Assembly (NCBI RefSeq): GCF_037201975.1
Contig: NZ_CP147520.1
Coordinates: forward strand, 1,240,001 to 1,304,000
Reading direction: 5' to 3'
Length of the DNA stretch: 64,000 bases
Source of the DNA: Streptomyces sp. TG1A-60
GTDB taxonomy: Bacteria; Actinomycetota; Actinomycetes; Streptomycetales; Streptomycetaceae
The translations under genes and the position numbers were made by a program. The notes beneath the pieces were generated by a model. It made no database searches, was not told where the DNA came from, and saw nothing but the letters and a program-made list of their open reading frames with translations. Below, piece by piece: positions 54,253-63,903 of this stretch (the first letter of the stretch is position 1; the number at the start of each line of letters is the position of its first letter).

Positions 54253-55263
54253 ATGAAGGCAGCAGTCGTCCGGTCCTTCGGCCAGCCGCTGGTGATCGGG
54301 GAGCGCCCGGACCCGGAGCCCGGCCCCGGCCAGGTCCGCATCCGCCTGGAGGCGTCCGGGCTGTGCCACACCGACATCCACGCGGCGCACGGCGACTGGC
54401 CGGTCAAGCCCACCCCGCCGTTCATCCCGGGCCACGAGGGCGTCGGCATCGTCGAGGCGCTCGGCGACGGCGTGAACCACCTGGAGGTCGGGCAGCGGGT
54501 GGCCGTGCCCTGGCTCGGCTGGGCCTGCGGACGGTGCGAGCACTGCCTGTCCGGCTGGGAGACACTGTGCGAGCAGCAGCAGAACACCGGCTACAGCGTG
54601 GACGGCGGGTACGCCGAGAAGATGCTCGCCCCGGCCGACTTCGCCGCTGTGGTCCCCGAGGGCATCGACCCGCGCGACGCCGCCCCGCTGACCTGCGCCG
54701 GCGTCACGACATACAAGGCTCTGAAGGTCGCCGGAGTGCGTCCGGCCCAGCTGGTGGCGATCTCCGGCGTCGGCGGTCTCGGCCACCTCGCCGTCCAGTA
54801 CGCGAAGATCGCCGGGGCGACCGTCGCCGCGATCGACGTCACCGACGAGAAGCTCGAACTCGCCCGGGAGCTGGGAGCCGACATCCTCATCGACGCCCGC
54901 AAGGAGGATCCGGCCGAGGTGCTCAAGCAGCACGGGGGCGCCCATGCCGCGATCGCGCTGGCTGTCAACGAGCAGGCGTTCGCCTCCGTGTACGGCGGCC
55001 TGCGGCGCGGCGGCAAGCTGGTCATGGTCGCCCTGCCCGCCGGCGGAACCATCAGCGTGCCGATCTTCGACACGGTCCTCAACGGCACCTCCGTGATCGG
55101 TTCCATCGTGGGTACCCGTCAGGACCTGGACGAGGTGTTCCGGCTGCACGCCGCCGGACGCACCAAGGTGATCTACGAGACCCGTCCGCTGGAGACCGTC
55201 AACGACTCCATCGCCGAGGTTCTGAACGGTCAGATCAAGGCACGCATCGTTTTCGAGATGTGA
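54253..55263 (+). CDS. adhP: zinc-dependent alcohol dehydrogenase (AdhP type)
   Basis: A 336-residue medium-chain dehydrogenase. Catalytic zinc ligands are in GLCHTDIHAAHGDW (Cys) and FIPGHEGVGIVEAL (His-Glu). Structural zinc cysteines are CGRCEHCLSGWETLC. The NAD-binding motif is AISGVGGLGHLAVQYAKIAG. It interconverts aldehydes and primary alcohols, as ethanol or propanol-preferring enzymes do. ATG 54253 follows CCCGAGGAGCATCAA. It is probably a hypoxia-induced fermentative enzyme, cotranscribed at least partly with PPDK. Confidence 0.92.
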   Translation: MKAAVVRSFGQPLVIGERPDPEPGPGQVRIRLEASGLCHTDIHAAHGDWPVKPTPPFIPGHEGVGIVEALGDGVNHLEVGQRVAVPWLGWACGRCEHCLSGWETLCEQQQNTGYSVDGGYAEKMLAPADFAAVVPEGIDPRDAAPLTCAGVTTYKALKVAGVRPAQLVAISGVGGLGHLAVQYAKIAGATVAAIDVTDEKLELARELGADILIDARKEDPAEVLKQHGGAHAAIALAVNEQAFASVYGGLRRGGKLVMVALPAGGTISVPIFDTVLNGTSVIGSIVGTRQDLDEVFRLHAAGRTKVIYETRPLETVNDSIAEVLNGQIKARIVFEM

Positions 55264-55307
55264 GCCGACCGAACCTGTCCGCCGCGCGTCGTCCGCCGAC
55301 CTGCCAC

Positions 55308-55332
55308 GAGCCCGGCGGACACGACCGGGCTC
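55308..55332. terminator. short hairpin between adhP and ppdK
   Basis: 8-bp stem GAGCCCGG / CCGGGCTC with a 9-nt loop. It may be a weak terminator or an mRNA processing/stability element, since no operator box separates the two genes. Confidence 0.4.
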
Positions 55333-55374
55333 CACAACCTCCCCCGGGACAGCAGGATGAAAGGGCACACCGTC

Positions 55375-58068
55375 ATGGTCCGTTACGTGTACGACTTCGC
55401 CGCGGGCGGCCGTGACATGGCCGACCTGCTCGGCGGCAAGGGCGCCAACCTCGCCGAGATGACCCGGATGGGCCTGCCGGTGTCGCCCGGGTTCACCGTC
55501 ACCACCGAAGCCTGCCGCGCTTTCCTGGCCGCCGGCGCCGAGCCGGACGGCCTGGCCCACGAGATCTCCGATCATCTGACGGCACTGGAGGAGGCCGCCG
55601 GTCGGCGGCTGGGGCAGCCGGACGACCCACTGCTGCTGTCCGTCCGCTCCGGGGCCCGCTTCTCCATGCCCGGCATGATGGAGACGATCCTCGACATCGG
55701 CCTCAACGACGAATCCGTGCTCGGGCTGGCGAAGTCCTCCGGGAACGAACGCTTCGCCTGGGACTCCTACCGCCGCCTCGTGCAGATGTTCGGCAGTACG
55801 GTCATGGGCGTCGACAGTGCGCTGTTCGAAGACTCGCTGGCCCGCCTCAAGGAGGCCCGGGGCGCGGTGGACGATCTGGGCCTGGACGCGGCCGATCTGG
55901 CCGGGCTCGTCGAGATCTACAAGGAGCTGATCCGTCAGGAGACGGGCGAGTACTTCCCGCAGTCCCCTGCCGAGCAGCTGCGCCGGGCGGTCCTCGCCGT
56001 CTTCGAGTCCTGGAACGGTGAACGCGCCCGTCTCTACCGCCGCCGCGAGCACATCCCCGACGACCTGGGCACCGCGGTCAACGTCCAGACCATGGTCTTC
56101 GGCAACCTCGGGCCCGACTCCGGCAGCGGCGTCGCCTTCACCCGCGACCCGGCCACCGGCGCCCCAGGCACGTACGGCGACTACCTGTCCAACGCGCAGG
56201 GCGAGGACGTCGTCGCCGGCATCCGCAACACCGTGCCGCTGGACGAACTGGGCCGACTGAACCCGGCAGCTTTTGCCCAACTACGCGACCACATGCGGAC
56301 GTTGGAGACCCACTACCGGGACCTGTGCGACATCGAGTTCACCATCGAGCGCGGCCGACTGTGGATGCTGCAGACCCGGGTCGGCAAGCGCACCGCCGAA
56401 GCCGCGTTCGCCATCGCCGCCGAACTGGCCGACGAGGGACTCATCACCCCGGACGAGGGCCTGACGCGCGTCAGCGGGGACGGACTTGCCCGGCTCATGT
56501 TCCCCCGCTTCGACACCTCGGGCGTCACCGAGGCTCTCGCTCACGGCATCCCGGCCTCACCGGGCGCCGCCGTCGGTGCCGCGGTGTTCGACTCCGCCGA
56601 GGCGGTCCGCCGTGCGGCCGCCGGTGAGAAGGTCGTCCTCGTACGGCAGGAGACCACCCCCGACGACCTGCCCGGCATGATCGCCGCCCAGGCGGTGCTG
56701 ACCAGCCGCGGCGGCAAGACCAGCCACGCCGCCGTGGTCGCCCGCGGCATGGGCAAGGTCTGCGTGTGCGGGGCCGAGGAGATCACCGTGGATGCGCAGG
56801 GGCGCCGCTTCACCGTGGGCGACACCACCGTCGAGGAGGGCACGGTCATCTCCGTCGACGGGTCCGAAGGTGCCGTCTACCCCGGTGCGGCGCCGCTGGT
56901 CGACTCCGCGGTGATGCGGTACTTCGAGACCGGCGGGCAGGGTGAGCGGTCGGCCGGGCTGGTCGGCGCTGTGGCCCATGCCATGCAACAGGCCGACGGT
57001 GTACGGCGGTTGGGCGTGCGGGCGAACGCCGACACCCCCGAGGATGCCGCCCGGGCCCGCCGGTTCGGAGCCGAGGGCATCGGGCTGTGCCGCACCGAGC
57101 ACATGTTCCTCGGCGACCGGCGGCAGCTGGTCGAGGCGATGATTCTGGCCCGCACCGACGCCGAACGCGAGCGGGCGCTGGACGCGCTGCTGCCGCTGCA
57201 ACGGCAGGACTTCATCGGCATCCTGGAGGCGATGGACAGCCTCCCGGTCACCATCCGTCTCCTCGACCCACCGCTGCACGAGTTCCTCCCCGACCGCACC
57301 GAACTCGCCGTCCGCCTCGCCACCGCCGAGGCACACGGCACGCCGCCGAGCGCGCACGACGCCGAGCTGCTGGACGCCGTGAACCGCATGCACGAGGAGA
57401 ACCCGATGCTCGGCCTGCGGGGTGTACGCCTGGGGCTGGTGGCGCCGGGCCTGGTCGCCATGCAGGTACGGGCCATCGCCGAGGCGGTCGTCGAACGCAA
57501 GCGCGCGGGCAGCGACCCCCGTGCGGAGATCATGGTGCCGCTCATCGACACGGTCGAGGAACTGCGCCTCGTGCGCGAGGAAGTGGAGCAGGTACTGGCC
57601 CAGGTCTCAAAGGAGTCCGGCGTCCCCGTCGAGTGCCCGGTCGGCACGATGATCGAGTTGCCCCGGGCCGCCCTCACCGCCGGCCGGATCGCCGAGGAGG
57701 CACAGTTCTTCTCGTTCGGCACCAACGACCTGACCCAGACCACCTGGGGCTTCTCCCGCGACGACGTCGAGGCGGCGTTCTTCTCCGCCTACCTCGACAA
57801 GGGCATCTTCAAGGTCTCTCCCTTCGAGACCATCGACCGCGACGGCGTCGGCCGCCTGGTCGAGATCGCGGTCGCCGAAGGCCGCGCCGCACGCCCCGGG
57901 CTGAAGATCGGTGTCTGCGGCGAGCACGGAGGAGACCCGGACTCCGTGCACTTCTTCCACCGTGTGGGACTCGACTACGTCTCCTGCTCGCCGTTCCGAG
58001 TCCCGGTCGCCCGCCTGGAGGCCGGACGGGCCGCGCTTCCCGAGACCGAGACCAGCGACAGCCGGTGA
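55375..58068 (+). CDS. ppdK: pyruvate, phosphate dikinase
   Basis: About 897 residues. The N-terminal ATP-grasp domain starts VRYVYDFAAGGRDMADLLGG followed by KGANLAEM. The central phosphohistidine domain has LTSRGGKTSHAAVVARGMGK, with the catalytic His after the Ser. The C-terminal PEP/pyruvate barrel has EGIGLCRTEHMF, NPMLGLRGVRLG, FFSFGTNDLTQTTWGFSRDD and the active Cys in GVCGEHGGD. It interconverts pyruvate, ATP and phosphate with PEP, AMP and pyrophosphate. An ATG at 55357 would add six residues; 55375 has AAAGGG at a better spacing. PPDK occurs in the mycobacterial dormancy regulon, linking PEP/pyruvate balance and PPi use to hypoxia. Confidence 0.93.
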   Translation: MVRYVYDFAAGGRDMADLLGGKGANLAEMTRMGLPVSPGFTVTTEACRAFLAAGAEPDGLAHEISDHLTALEEAAGRRLGQPDDPLLLSVRSGARFSMPGMMETILDIGLNDESVLGLAKSSGNERFAWDSYRRLVQMFGSTVMGVDSALFEDSLARLKEARGAVDDLGLDAADLAGLVEIYKELIRQETGEYFPQSPAEQLRRAVLAVFESWNGERARLYRRREHIPDDLGTAVNVQTMVFGNLGPDSGSGVAFTRDPATGAPGTYGDYLSNAQGEDVVAGIRNTVPLDELGRLNPAAFAQLRDHMRTLETHYRDLCDIEFTIERGRLWMLQTRVGKRTAEAAFAIAAELADEGLITPDEGLTRVSGDGLARLMFPRFDTSGVTEALAHGIPASPGAAVGAAVFDSAEAVRRAAAGEKVVLVRQETTPDDLPGMIAAQAVLTSRGGKTSHAAVVARGMGKVCVCGAEEITVDAQGRRFTVGDTTVEEGTVISVDGSEGAVYPGAAPLVDSAVMRYFETGGQGERSAGLVGAVAHAMQQADGVRRLGVRANADTPEDAARARRFGAEGIGLCRTEHMFLGDRRQLVEAMILARTDAERERALDALLPLQRQDFIGILEAMDSLPVTIRLLDPPLHEFLPDRTELAVRLATAEAHGTPPSAHDAELLDAVNRMHEENPMLGLRGVRLGLVAPGLVAMQVRAIAEAVVERKRAGSDPRAEIMVPLIDTVEELRLVREEVEQVLAQVSKESGVPVECPVGTMIELPRAALTAGRIAEEAQFFSFGTNDLTQTTWGFSRDDVEAAFFSAYLDKGIFKVSPFETIDRDGVGRLVEIAVAEGRAARPGLKIGVCGEHGGDPDSVHFFHRVGLDYVSCSPFRVPVARLEAGRAALPETETSDSR

Positions 58069-58070
58069 CA

Positions 58071-58093
58071 CACCTCCGGCAGGGCCGGAGGTG
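58071..58093. terminator. hairpin terminator after ppdK
   Basis: Perfect 10-bp stem CACCTCCGGC / GCCGGAGGTG with a 3-nt loop, starting 3 bp after the stop codon. Confidence 0.75.
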
Positions 58094-58148
58094 GAAGCCC
58101 CGGCTTCGGCCCTGCGAGCCTCCACGGGCTGCGATGTGAGATGACGAT

Positions 58149-59872
58149 GTGCGGCAGTGCGCCGCCGCACCTATGCGGAGACGGGCAACGTTTCGAGGCG
58201 TCGGCGTCAGCCACGGTGTGGCGATCGGCACGGTACGGCACATGGGGACCGCGGTCCTTCAGCCGCCCGACCGGCGGATCCCGGCCGAGGCCGTCCGGGG
58301 TGAACAGGGCCGCGCCCGGCGGGCAGTGGACGCTGTCGCCGCGGATCTCACGGCGCGCGGTGACCTGGCCGGCGGTGAGACACAAGCGGTCCTAGAAGCC
58401 CAGGCACTGATGGCCCAGGACCCCGAACTCACAGCCGACGTCGACCGACGTATCGCCGGGGGCAGCTGCGCCGAGCGCTCGGTCTCGACGCCTTCGCCGC
58501 GTACCGGGCGCTGCTGGTCCAGGCCGGCGAGTACCTGGCAGGCCGGGTCGCGGACCTGGACGACGCACGCGACCGCATCATCGCCCGGCTGCTGGGGGTG
58601 CCCATGCCTGGGCTGCCGGACAGCAAAGAACCCTACGTGCTGCTCGCCCGCGACCTGGCCCCGGCCGACACCGCGCTGCTCGACCCGGACCTGGTCCTGG
58701 GCTTCGTGACCGAACAGGGCGGGCCTACGAGCCATAGCGCCATCCTCGCCCGTGCCCTCGGCGTACCGGCCGTCGTGGCGCTGCCCGGCGCCACCGGGGT
58801 GGCCGAAGGCACCGTCGTCGCGGTCGACGGCAGTACCGGCGAAGTGTTCCTGGAACCGGATGCCCGCACGCGGGCAGAGCTGGAGCGTCAGGCCGCCGTC
58901 CACGAGGCGGCCCTGGCCTCCGCCTCCGGTCCCGGGGCCACCGCGGACGGACACCGGGTGCCGCTACTGGCGAACATCGGCGGCCCCGCGGACGTACCGG
59001 CCGCCCTCGCGGCGGGCGCCGAAGGCGTCGGCCTCTTCCGCACCGAGTTCCTCTTCCTCGACGACAGCAAGCAGGCGCCGTCCGAGGAACGCCAAGTGGA
59101 GGCGTACCGGAAGGTGTTCGAGGCATTCCCCGGCGGCCGGGTGGTGGTGCGGGTGCTGGACGCGGGCGCCGACAAGCCGATGGACTTCCTCGCCCCTGGC
59201 GACGAGCCGAACCCGGCGCTGGGCGTGCGTGGGCTGCGCACGCTGCTCGACCACCCCGATGTACTGCGCTCGCAGCTGCGGGCGCTGGCCACTGCGGCCT
59301 CGGGCCTGCCCGTGCGGCTTGAGGTGATGGCGCCGATGGTCGCGGACCGCGCGGACGCGAAGGCCTTCGCCGACGCCTGCCGCCAGGCGGGCCTGCGGGC
59401 GACGACCGGCGCGATGGTCGAAATCCCCTCGGCCGCGTTGCGCGCCCGTGCCGTCCTCCAGGAGGTCGGATTCCTGTCGCTGGGCACCAACGACCTCGCG
59501 CAGTACACCTTCGCCGCCGACCGACAGGTGGGCGCGCTCGCCCGGCTGCAGGACCCGTGCCAGCCCGCCCTCCTCGACCTGATCGCCGCAGCCGCCGACG
59601 CCGCGAACGCCGAGGGCAAGAGCTGCGGGGTGTGCGGCGAGGCCGCCGCCGACCCCCTGCTCGCCTGCGTGCTCACCGGACTCGGCGTCACCAGCCTCTC
59701 CATGGGCTCCGCATCTCTGCCGTACGTCCGCGCCGAACTGGCCCGGCACACCCTCACCCAGTGCCGGCGGGCAGCCGCCGCGGCCCGCGCCGCGGACACC
59801 GCCGAGGAGGCACGCGCCGCGGCCCGCACCGCCCTGTCCGGCACGGACGAACCGGTCAGTGCGGCTGCCTGA
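58149..59872 (+). pseudogene. PTS enzyme I-like PEP phosphotransferase, frameshifted
   Basis: The N-terminal part (GTG 58149 or ATG 58173; GVGVSHGVAIGTVRHMG, then VLEAQALMAQDPELTADVDR) is in one frame. From about 58480 the protein continues in another frame: LDAFAAYRALLVQAGEYLAG, then GGPTSHSAILAR with the phospho-His, GVGLFRTEFLFLD, RVLDAGADKPMDF, FLSLGTNDLAQYTFAADRQV and the active Cys in SCGVCGEAAADP, ending at 59872. One base change near 58470-58485 would restore a 570-residue enzyme. Enzyme I transfers phosphate from PEP to HPr. No HPr gene is nearby, so the partner is unknown. It follows PPDK and is probably part of PEP management. Confidence 0.83.
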
Positions 59873-59943
59873 CACCCTTGACCGCTCCCGGCACCCGGTT
59901 CGCCGACAACCGGATCACCAGCACCGCCGCCGCGTCCGGGACG

Positions 59944-62733
59944 TTAGTGCCCGTGGGGCGCGTCCGTCGGGCGGCCGAGCCATGTCCGGCCGACGCGCCA
60001 GGCATGCTCGGTCAGCAGCACGGTGCAGGCGGTGGCGAGGCAGATCGCCCACTGGGCCGGGCTGAGCGACACGGTGTCGAAGACTCCTTGGGCCATGGGC
60101 ACTTGCACGGCGATGACCTGGAGGGCCAGGACGGTGGCCAGGCAGATCCACAAGGTGCGGTTGTGCAGCTGGTGGCGGCCGAGGACGGGGCCGTCCTCGC
60201 TGCGCGCGGCCAGGGCGTTGCACAGTTGGAAGAGGACGAACGTGGTGAAGGCCATGGTGGCGGCGGTCGCGGTGTCGGTGAGGTGGCGGGCGCCGGCGAA
60301 GACGGCCAGGGTGCCGGCGGCCATGACCGCGCCGGAGCGGGTGACGGCGGCCAGGCGGCGGGCGTTCAGGATGCGTTCGCCGGACGGGCGGGGCGGACGC
60401 CGCATCACGTTGTCCCGCGGGGGATCGATGCCCAGGGCCATGGCGGGCGGTCCGTCCATGATGATGTTGACCCACAGCAACTGGATCGCGGACATGGGCG
60501 CGGGCAGTCCCGCCAGCACGGTGGCGAGCAGGGTGAGGATGGCGCCGATGTTGGTGGACAGCTGGAAGCGGACGAAGGTGACGATGTTGTCGTAGATGGA
60601 GCGGCCCTCGCGCACCGCGCGCACGATGGTGGAGAAGTCGTCGTCGGTCAGGACCATGTCGGCGGCTTCTTTGGCCACGTCGGTGCCGGTGATGCCCATC
60701 GCGACGCCGATGTGGGCGGCACGCAGGGCCGCGGCGTCGTTGACGCCGTCGCCGGTCATGGCCACGATGTGGCCCTTCCGGGAGAGCGCGCGGACGATGG
60801 TCACCTTGTGTTCGGGAGCGACGCGGGCGAAGACACCGACATCCTCGACGCGGTCCGCGAGTTCCTGCTCGCTCATCCGCGCCAGTTCGGCGCCGGCGAC
60901 GACATCGCCGGTGATGCCGAGTTCGCGGGCGATGGCGGCGGCGGTGTCGGCATGATCCCCGGTGATCATCTTGACGGTGACGCCGGCGGCCTGGGCCAGG
61001 GCGACGGCGTCCCGGGCCTGAGGGCGTGGCGGGTCGGCTATTCCCGCGATCGCGGTCAGGGTCAGTTCCGTCGCCTCCCGAGGGTTCGGCTGGTCGGTGG
61101 TGGCGGTGGCGGCCCCGAGGACGCGCAGGCCCTGGCCGCCCATCCGCCGGGCGACGTCGGTGACCTCCCGGCGGCGCTCGGCGTCGAGGGGGGCGCGGCC
61201 CTGTTCGGTCAGGACGTGGGTGCAGCGGTCCAGCAGGACGTCGACGGCTCCCTTGGCGTGGACGCTGACGCGGCCGTCCGCGTCGGTGTGGAAGGTGGCC
61301 ATGTACTTGGCGGCCGGGTCGAAGGGGATTTCACCGGCACGTGGCACGCGGCCGCGGAGTCCGGCGTCGACACCGGCCTTGGCGGCGAGTACGACCAGGG
61401 CGGCCTCGGTGGGGTCTCCGATGATGCCGTCGGGGGTGATACGGGCGTCGTTGCACAGCGCGAACGGCAGCACCGCGTCGTGCAGGGCGGGCAGGGCCGC
61501 GTCCTGCGTGGGCGCGTCATGCGTGCCCACGTCGTGCAGGGTCGCATCGTGCGGGTTCCGGCCGTGCCGCCCGTCGGCGGGGCGGACGGTGCCGGCGGTG
61601 TCGTAGCCCTCGCCGGTCACCTCGTAGGCGCGCCCGGCGGCCCACAGGGCGCGGGTGGTCATCTCGTTCAGGGTCAGGGTGCCGGTCTTGTCGCTGCACA
61701 CCACGGTCGCGGAGCCGAGTGCCTCGACGGAGGCCAGGCGTTTGACGACGGCGCCGCGGCGGGCCATGCGGTGGACGCCCAGGGCCAGGGTGAGCGCGAG
61801 AACGGCGGGCAGCCCCTCGGGGATCGCGGCGACGGCCAGGGCCACCGCGCGCAGCGCGAGGTCGGCGAGTTCCTCGCCACGCAGGAGGGACACGAGCGCG
61901 TAGGCGGCCACGGCGACGCCGCTGACCAGGGCCAGTCGTCGGCCCAGGCTGTCCATCTGGACCTGGAGCGGGCTGGGTGGTTCCGCTCCGGTGCGCAGCG
62001 CCTCGGCGATCGCGCCGACCTCGGTGCGCATGCCGGTGGCCGTGACGACCATCTCGGCGCGGCCTCGGGTCAGCGCGGTGTTCATGAAGAGCATGCAGGT
62101 GCGTTCGGCGACGGGTACGAGCTCGTCGCCGTCGGCCGCGGTGGGTGCGGTCGTCTTGGCGACGGGCTGGGACTCGCCGGTCAGCGCGGCCTCGGCGGCC
62201 TCAACCGACTCGGCGACCACCAGGCGCCCGTCGGCCGGGACGCGGTCTCCGGCTTCCAGAAGGACGACGTCGCCAGGCACCAGGGCGCCGGCCGGGATCA
62301 CCTTCACCTGCCCGTCGCGGCGCACGCGGGCGGTGGGGACCAGCATCTGGCGCAGCGCCTCCAGGCTGCGCTCGGCCCGGCGTTCCTGCAGGTATCCGAT
62401 GGTGGCGTTGATGAGCAGGACGACGGTGATGACGAGGGCGTCCTTGACCTCGCCGATGATCCCTGCGACGACGGCAGCGGCAAGCAGGATGCCGATCAGC
62501 CAGCTGCGGAACTGATCCAGCAGGCGCAGCCACTGCGGCCGGCGGGCCGGTTCGGCCAGTTCGTTGGCGCCCCAGGCGGCGGTCCGCTGCTCGGCGTCCG
62601 CCGTGGTCAGGCCCGTGGCCGGGGCCACGTCGAGCAGGTCCGCCACTTCGGCGGCGTCGCGTCGGTAGGCGTGCGGCTGCGCGGGCGTCTGTACCGGCGG
62701 AGTGTGGATTCCGGCCGTGGTCTGCTGAGGCAC
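59944..62733 (-). CDS. P-type cation-transporting ATPase (CtpF/P2-like)
   Basis: 929 residues from GTG 62733 (AAGGAGTGACC upstream). It has the cation-ATPase N-domain (HAYRRDAAEVADLLDVAPAT), actuator TGES (185-188), helix-4 AAIPEGLPAV, phospho-acceptor Asp348 in CSDKTGTLT, a nucleotide-binding domain (KGAVDVLLDR) and the hinge TGDGVNDAAALRAAHIGVAM. Helix 6 NIIMDGPPAMALGIDP with the Asp resembles calcium-type pumps. M. tuberculosis CtpF is DosR-induced and exports calcium. A His/Asp-rich insert (about residues 408-430) is unusual. The gene is coupled to the universal-stress gene upstream. Confidence 0.9.
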   Translation of the reverse strand: MPQQTTAGIHTPPVQTPAQPHAYRRDAAEVADLLDVAPATGLTTADAEQRTAAWGANELAEPARRPQWLRLLDQFRSWLIGILLAAAVVAGIIGEVKDALVITVVLLINATIGYLQERRAERSLEALRQMLVPTARVRRDGQVKVIPAGALVPGDVVLLEAGDRVPADGRLVVAESVEAAEAALTGESQPVAKTTAPTAADGDELVPVAERTCMLFMNTALTRGRAEMVVTATGMRTEVGAIAEALRTGAEPPSPLQVQMDSLGRRLALVSGVAVAAYALVSLLRGEELADLALRAVALAVAAIPEGLPAVLALTLALGVHRMARRGAVVKRLASVEALGSATVVCSDKTGTLTLNEMTTRALWAAGRAYEVTGEGYDTAGTVRPADGRHGRNPHDATLHDVGTHDAPTQDAALPALHDAVLPFALCNDARITPDGIIGDPTEAALVVLAAKAGVDAGLRGRVPRAGEIPFDPAAKYMATFHTDADGRVSVHAKGAVDVLLDRCTHVLTEQGRAPLDAERRREVTDVARRMGGQGLRVLGAATATTDQPNPREATELTLTAIAGIADPPRPQARDAVALAQAAGVTVKMITGDHADTAAAIARELGITGDVVAGAELARMSEQELADRVEDVGVFARVAPEHKVTIVRALSRKGHIVAMTGDGVNDAAALRAAHIGVAMGITGTDVAKEAADMVLTDDDFSTIVRAVREGRSIYDNIVTFVRFQLSTNIGAILTLLATVLAGLPAPMSAIQLLWVNIIMDGPPAMALGIDPPRDNVMRRPPRPSGERILNARRLAAVTRSGAVMAAGTLAVFAGARHLTDTATAATMAFTTFVLFQLCNALAARSEDGPVLGRHQLHNRTLWICLATVLALQVIAVQVPMAQGVFDTVSLSPAQWAICLATACTVLLTEHAWRVGRTWLGRPTDAPHGH

Positions 62734-62735
62734 GG

Positions 62736-63617
62736 TCACTCCTTGCCGCGCACGACGGTGACCGGGCAGTGGGCGTGGTGCAGCAGGGCCTGGCTGACCG
62801 AGCCGAGCAGCAGGCCGGTGAAGCCGCCCCGGCCCCGGGCGCCGGCCACCACCAGCTGGGCGCCGCGACTGGCGTCGGTCAGGGCCGGGCGGATCCTGGA
62901 ACGCACCAGGCGCCGCTCCACCTCGACCTGGGGATGGACCTTCTGCCAGGAGGCCACCGTCTCGTCCAGCAGGTGCTGCTCGGCCTCGAGGAGACGGTCG
63001 GCGTCCGCCACCACGGCGGTCAGGGGATCGCCGGGGCCTTCGTAGGCGCGCTCGCTCCACGTGTTCCACACGTGTACGGCCACCAGCGGCACCTTGCGCA
63101 GGGCGGCCTCGGCGAACGCGAACTCCACCGCCGCCTCGCCGGCTTCGGAGCCGTCCACGGCCAGTACCACTGGGCCGGCCGGATCGGGGCGGCCCCGCAC
63201 CACCATCAGAGGGCAGCGGCCGTGGGCGGCCAGATGCACCGCCGTCGAGCCCAGCAGCAGCCCGGCGAAGCTGCCCAGGCCCCGGCTGCCGACCACCGCC
63301 AGCGACGCCGACCGCGACTCGATCTCCAGCACCTCAAGCGCCTCCCCGGCCACCACCGACCGGGTGATCTCGATGTCCGGCGCGATCGCGCGCGCCCGTT
63401 CCTCGGCGCGGGCCAGTGCCCCCCGCGCCATCGGCTCCAGGCCGTGGTCGGCAGGGTTCCACGGTGGTCCTCCGGTCGGCAGGCGTCCGAGCCCATGGCC
63501 GAAGGCGTGCACGATCCGCAGTCCCGCCCCTCGCAGGTGCGCCTCACGGGCCGCGGCCTCGACCGCGCCGATGCTGGAGGCGGAACCGTCCACGCCTACG
63601 ATCACTGGATCACTCAC
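62736..63617 (-). CDS. universal stress protein, two-domain (copy 3)
   Basis: 293 residues from GTG 63617 (GGGAG upstream), beginning VSDPVIVGVDGSASSIGAVE. Both halves carry the ATP loop (GSRGLGSFAGLLLGSTAVHL and GARGRGGFTGLLLGSVSQAL), so both should bind ATP, unlike copies 1 and 2. It is followed 2 bp later by the P-type ATPase gene. ATG 63641 is an alternative start but has no ribosome site. The box at 63720 suggests hypoxia control of the pair. Confidence 0.9.
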   Translation of the reverse strand: MSDPVIVGVDGSASSIGAVEAAAREAHLRGAGLRIVHAFGHGLGRLPTGGPPWNPADHGLEPMARGALARAEERARAIAPDIEITRSVVAGEALEVLEIESRSASLAVVGSRGLGSFAGLLLGSTAVHLAAHGRCPLMVVRGRPDPAGPVVLAVDGSEAGEAAVEFAFAEAALRKVPLVAVHVWNTWSERAYEGPGDPLTAVVADADRLLEAEQHLLDETVASWQKVHPQVEVERRLVRSRIRPALTDASRGAQLVVAGARGRGGFTGLLLGSVSQALLHHAHCPVTVVRGKE

Positions 63618-63719
63618 TGGATACTCCCGTCCCGGGGCCATCGCCGACGCGCGGCCCTTCGGCTTCAAGCCTCGGTGCGGCCACCCTGATACGCCCAGGG
63701 GCCGTCGGGCCGTCCCATG

Positions 63720-63733
63720 GGGCCACTCGGCCC
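63720..63733. promoter_or_regulatory. Osd/Dos-type box upstream of USP-ATPase operon
   Basis: GGGCCACTCGGCCC, 103-116 bp before GTG 63617 on the minus strand. Confidence 0.6.
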
Positions 63734-63903
63734 TGTCGGGTCCCCCCGGGTGCTCAGCACACTGATCACCGGCCGCGCGGGATCGGACACCTGCGGTACG
63801 AGGGCTTGAGTACCCCGCGACGCCTGCCGAAGACCTGTGCACGGCGGGCCGGGACCACGGGCCCGCGCTGGAAATCCGGATGCGTGACGACGGGGAGATC
63901 CAC

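Noticed and set aside
53908..56280. 790-codon minus-strand frame across adhP and ppdK
   Set aside because: Antisense to strongly supported genes and without any recognisable domain.
59557..63045. 1162-codon plus-strand frame
   Set aside because: Opposes the P-type ATPase and universal stress genes, which carry full motifs.
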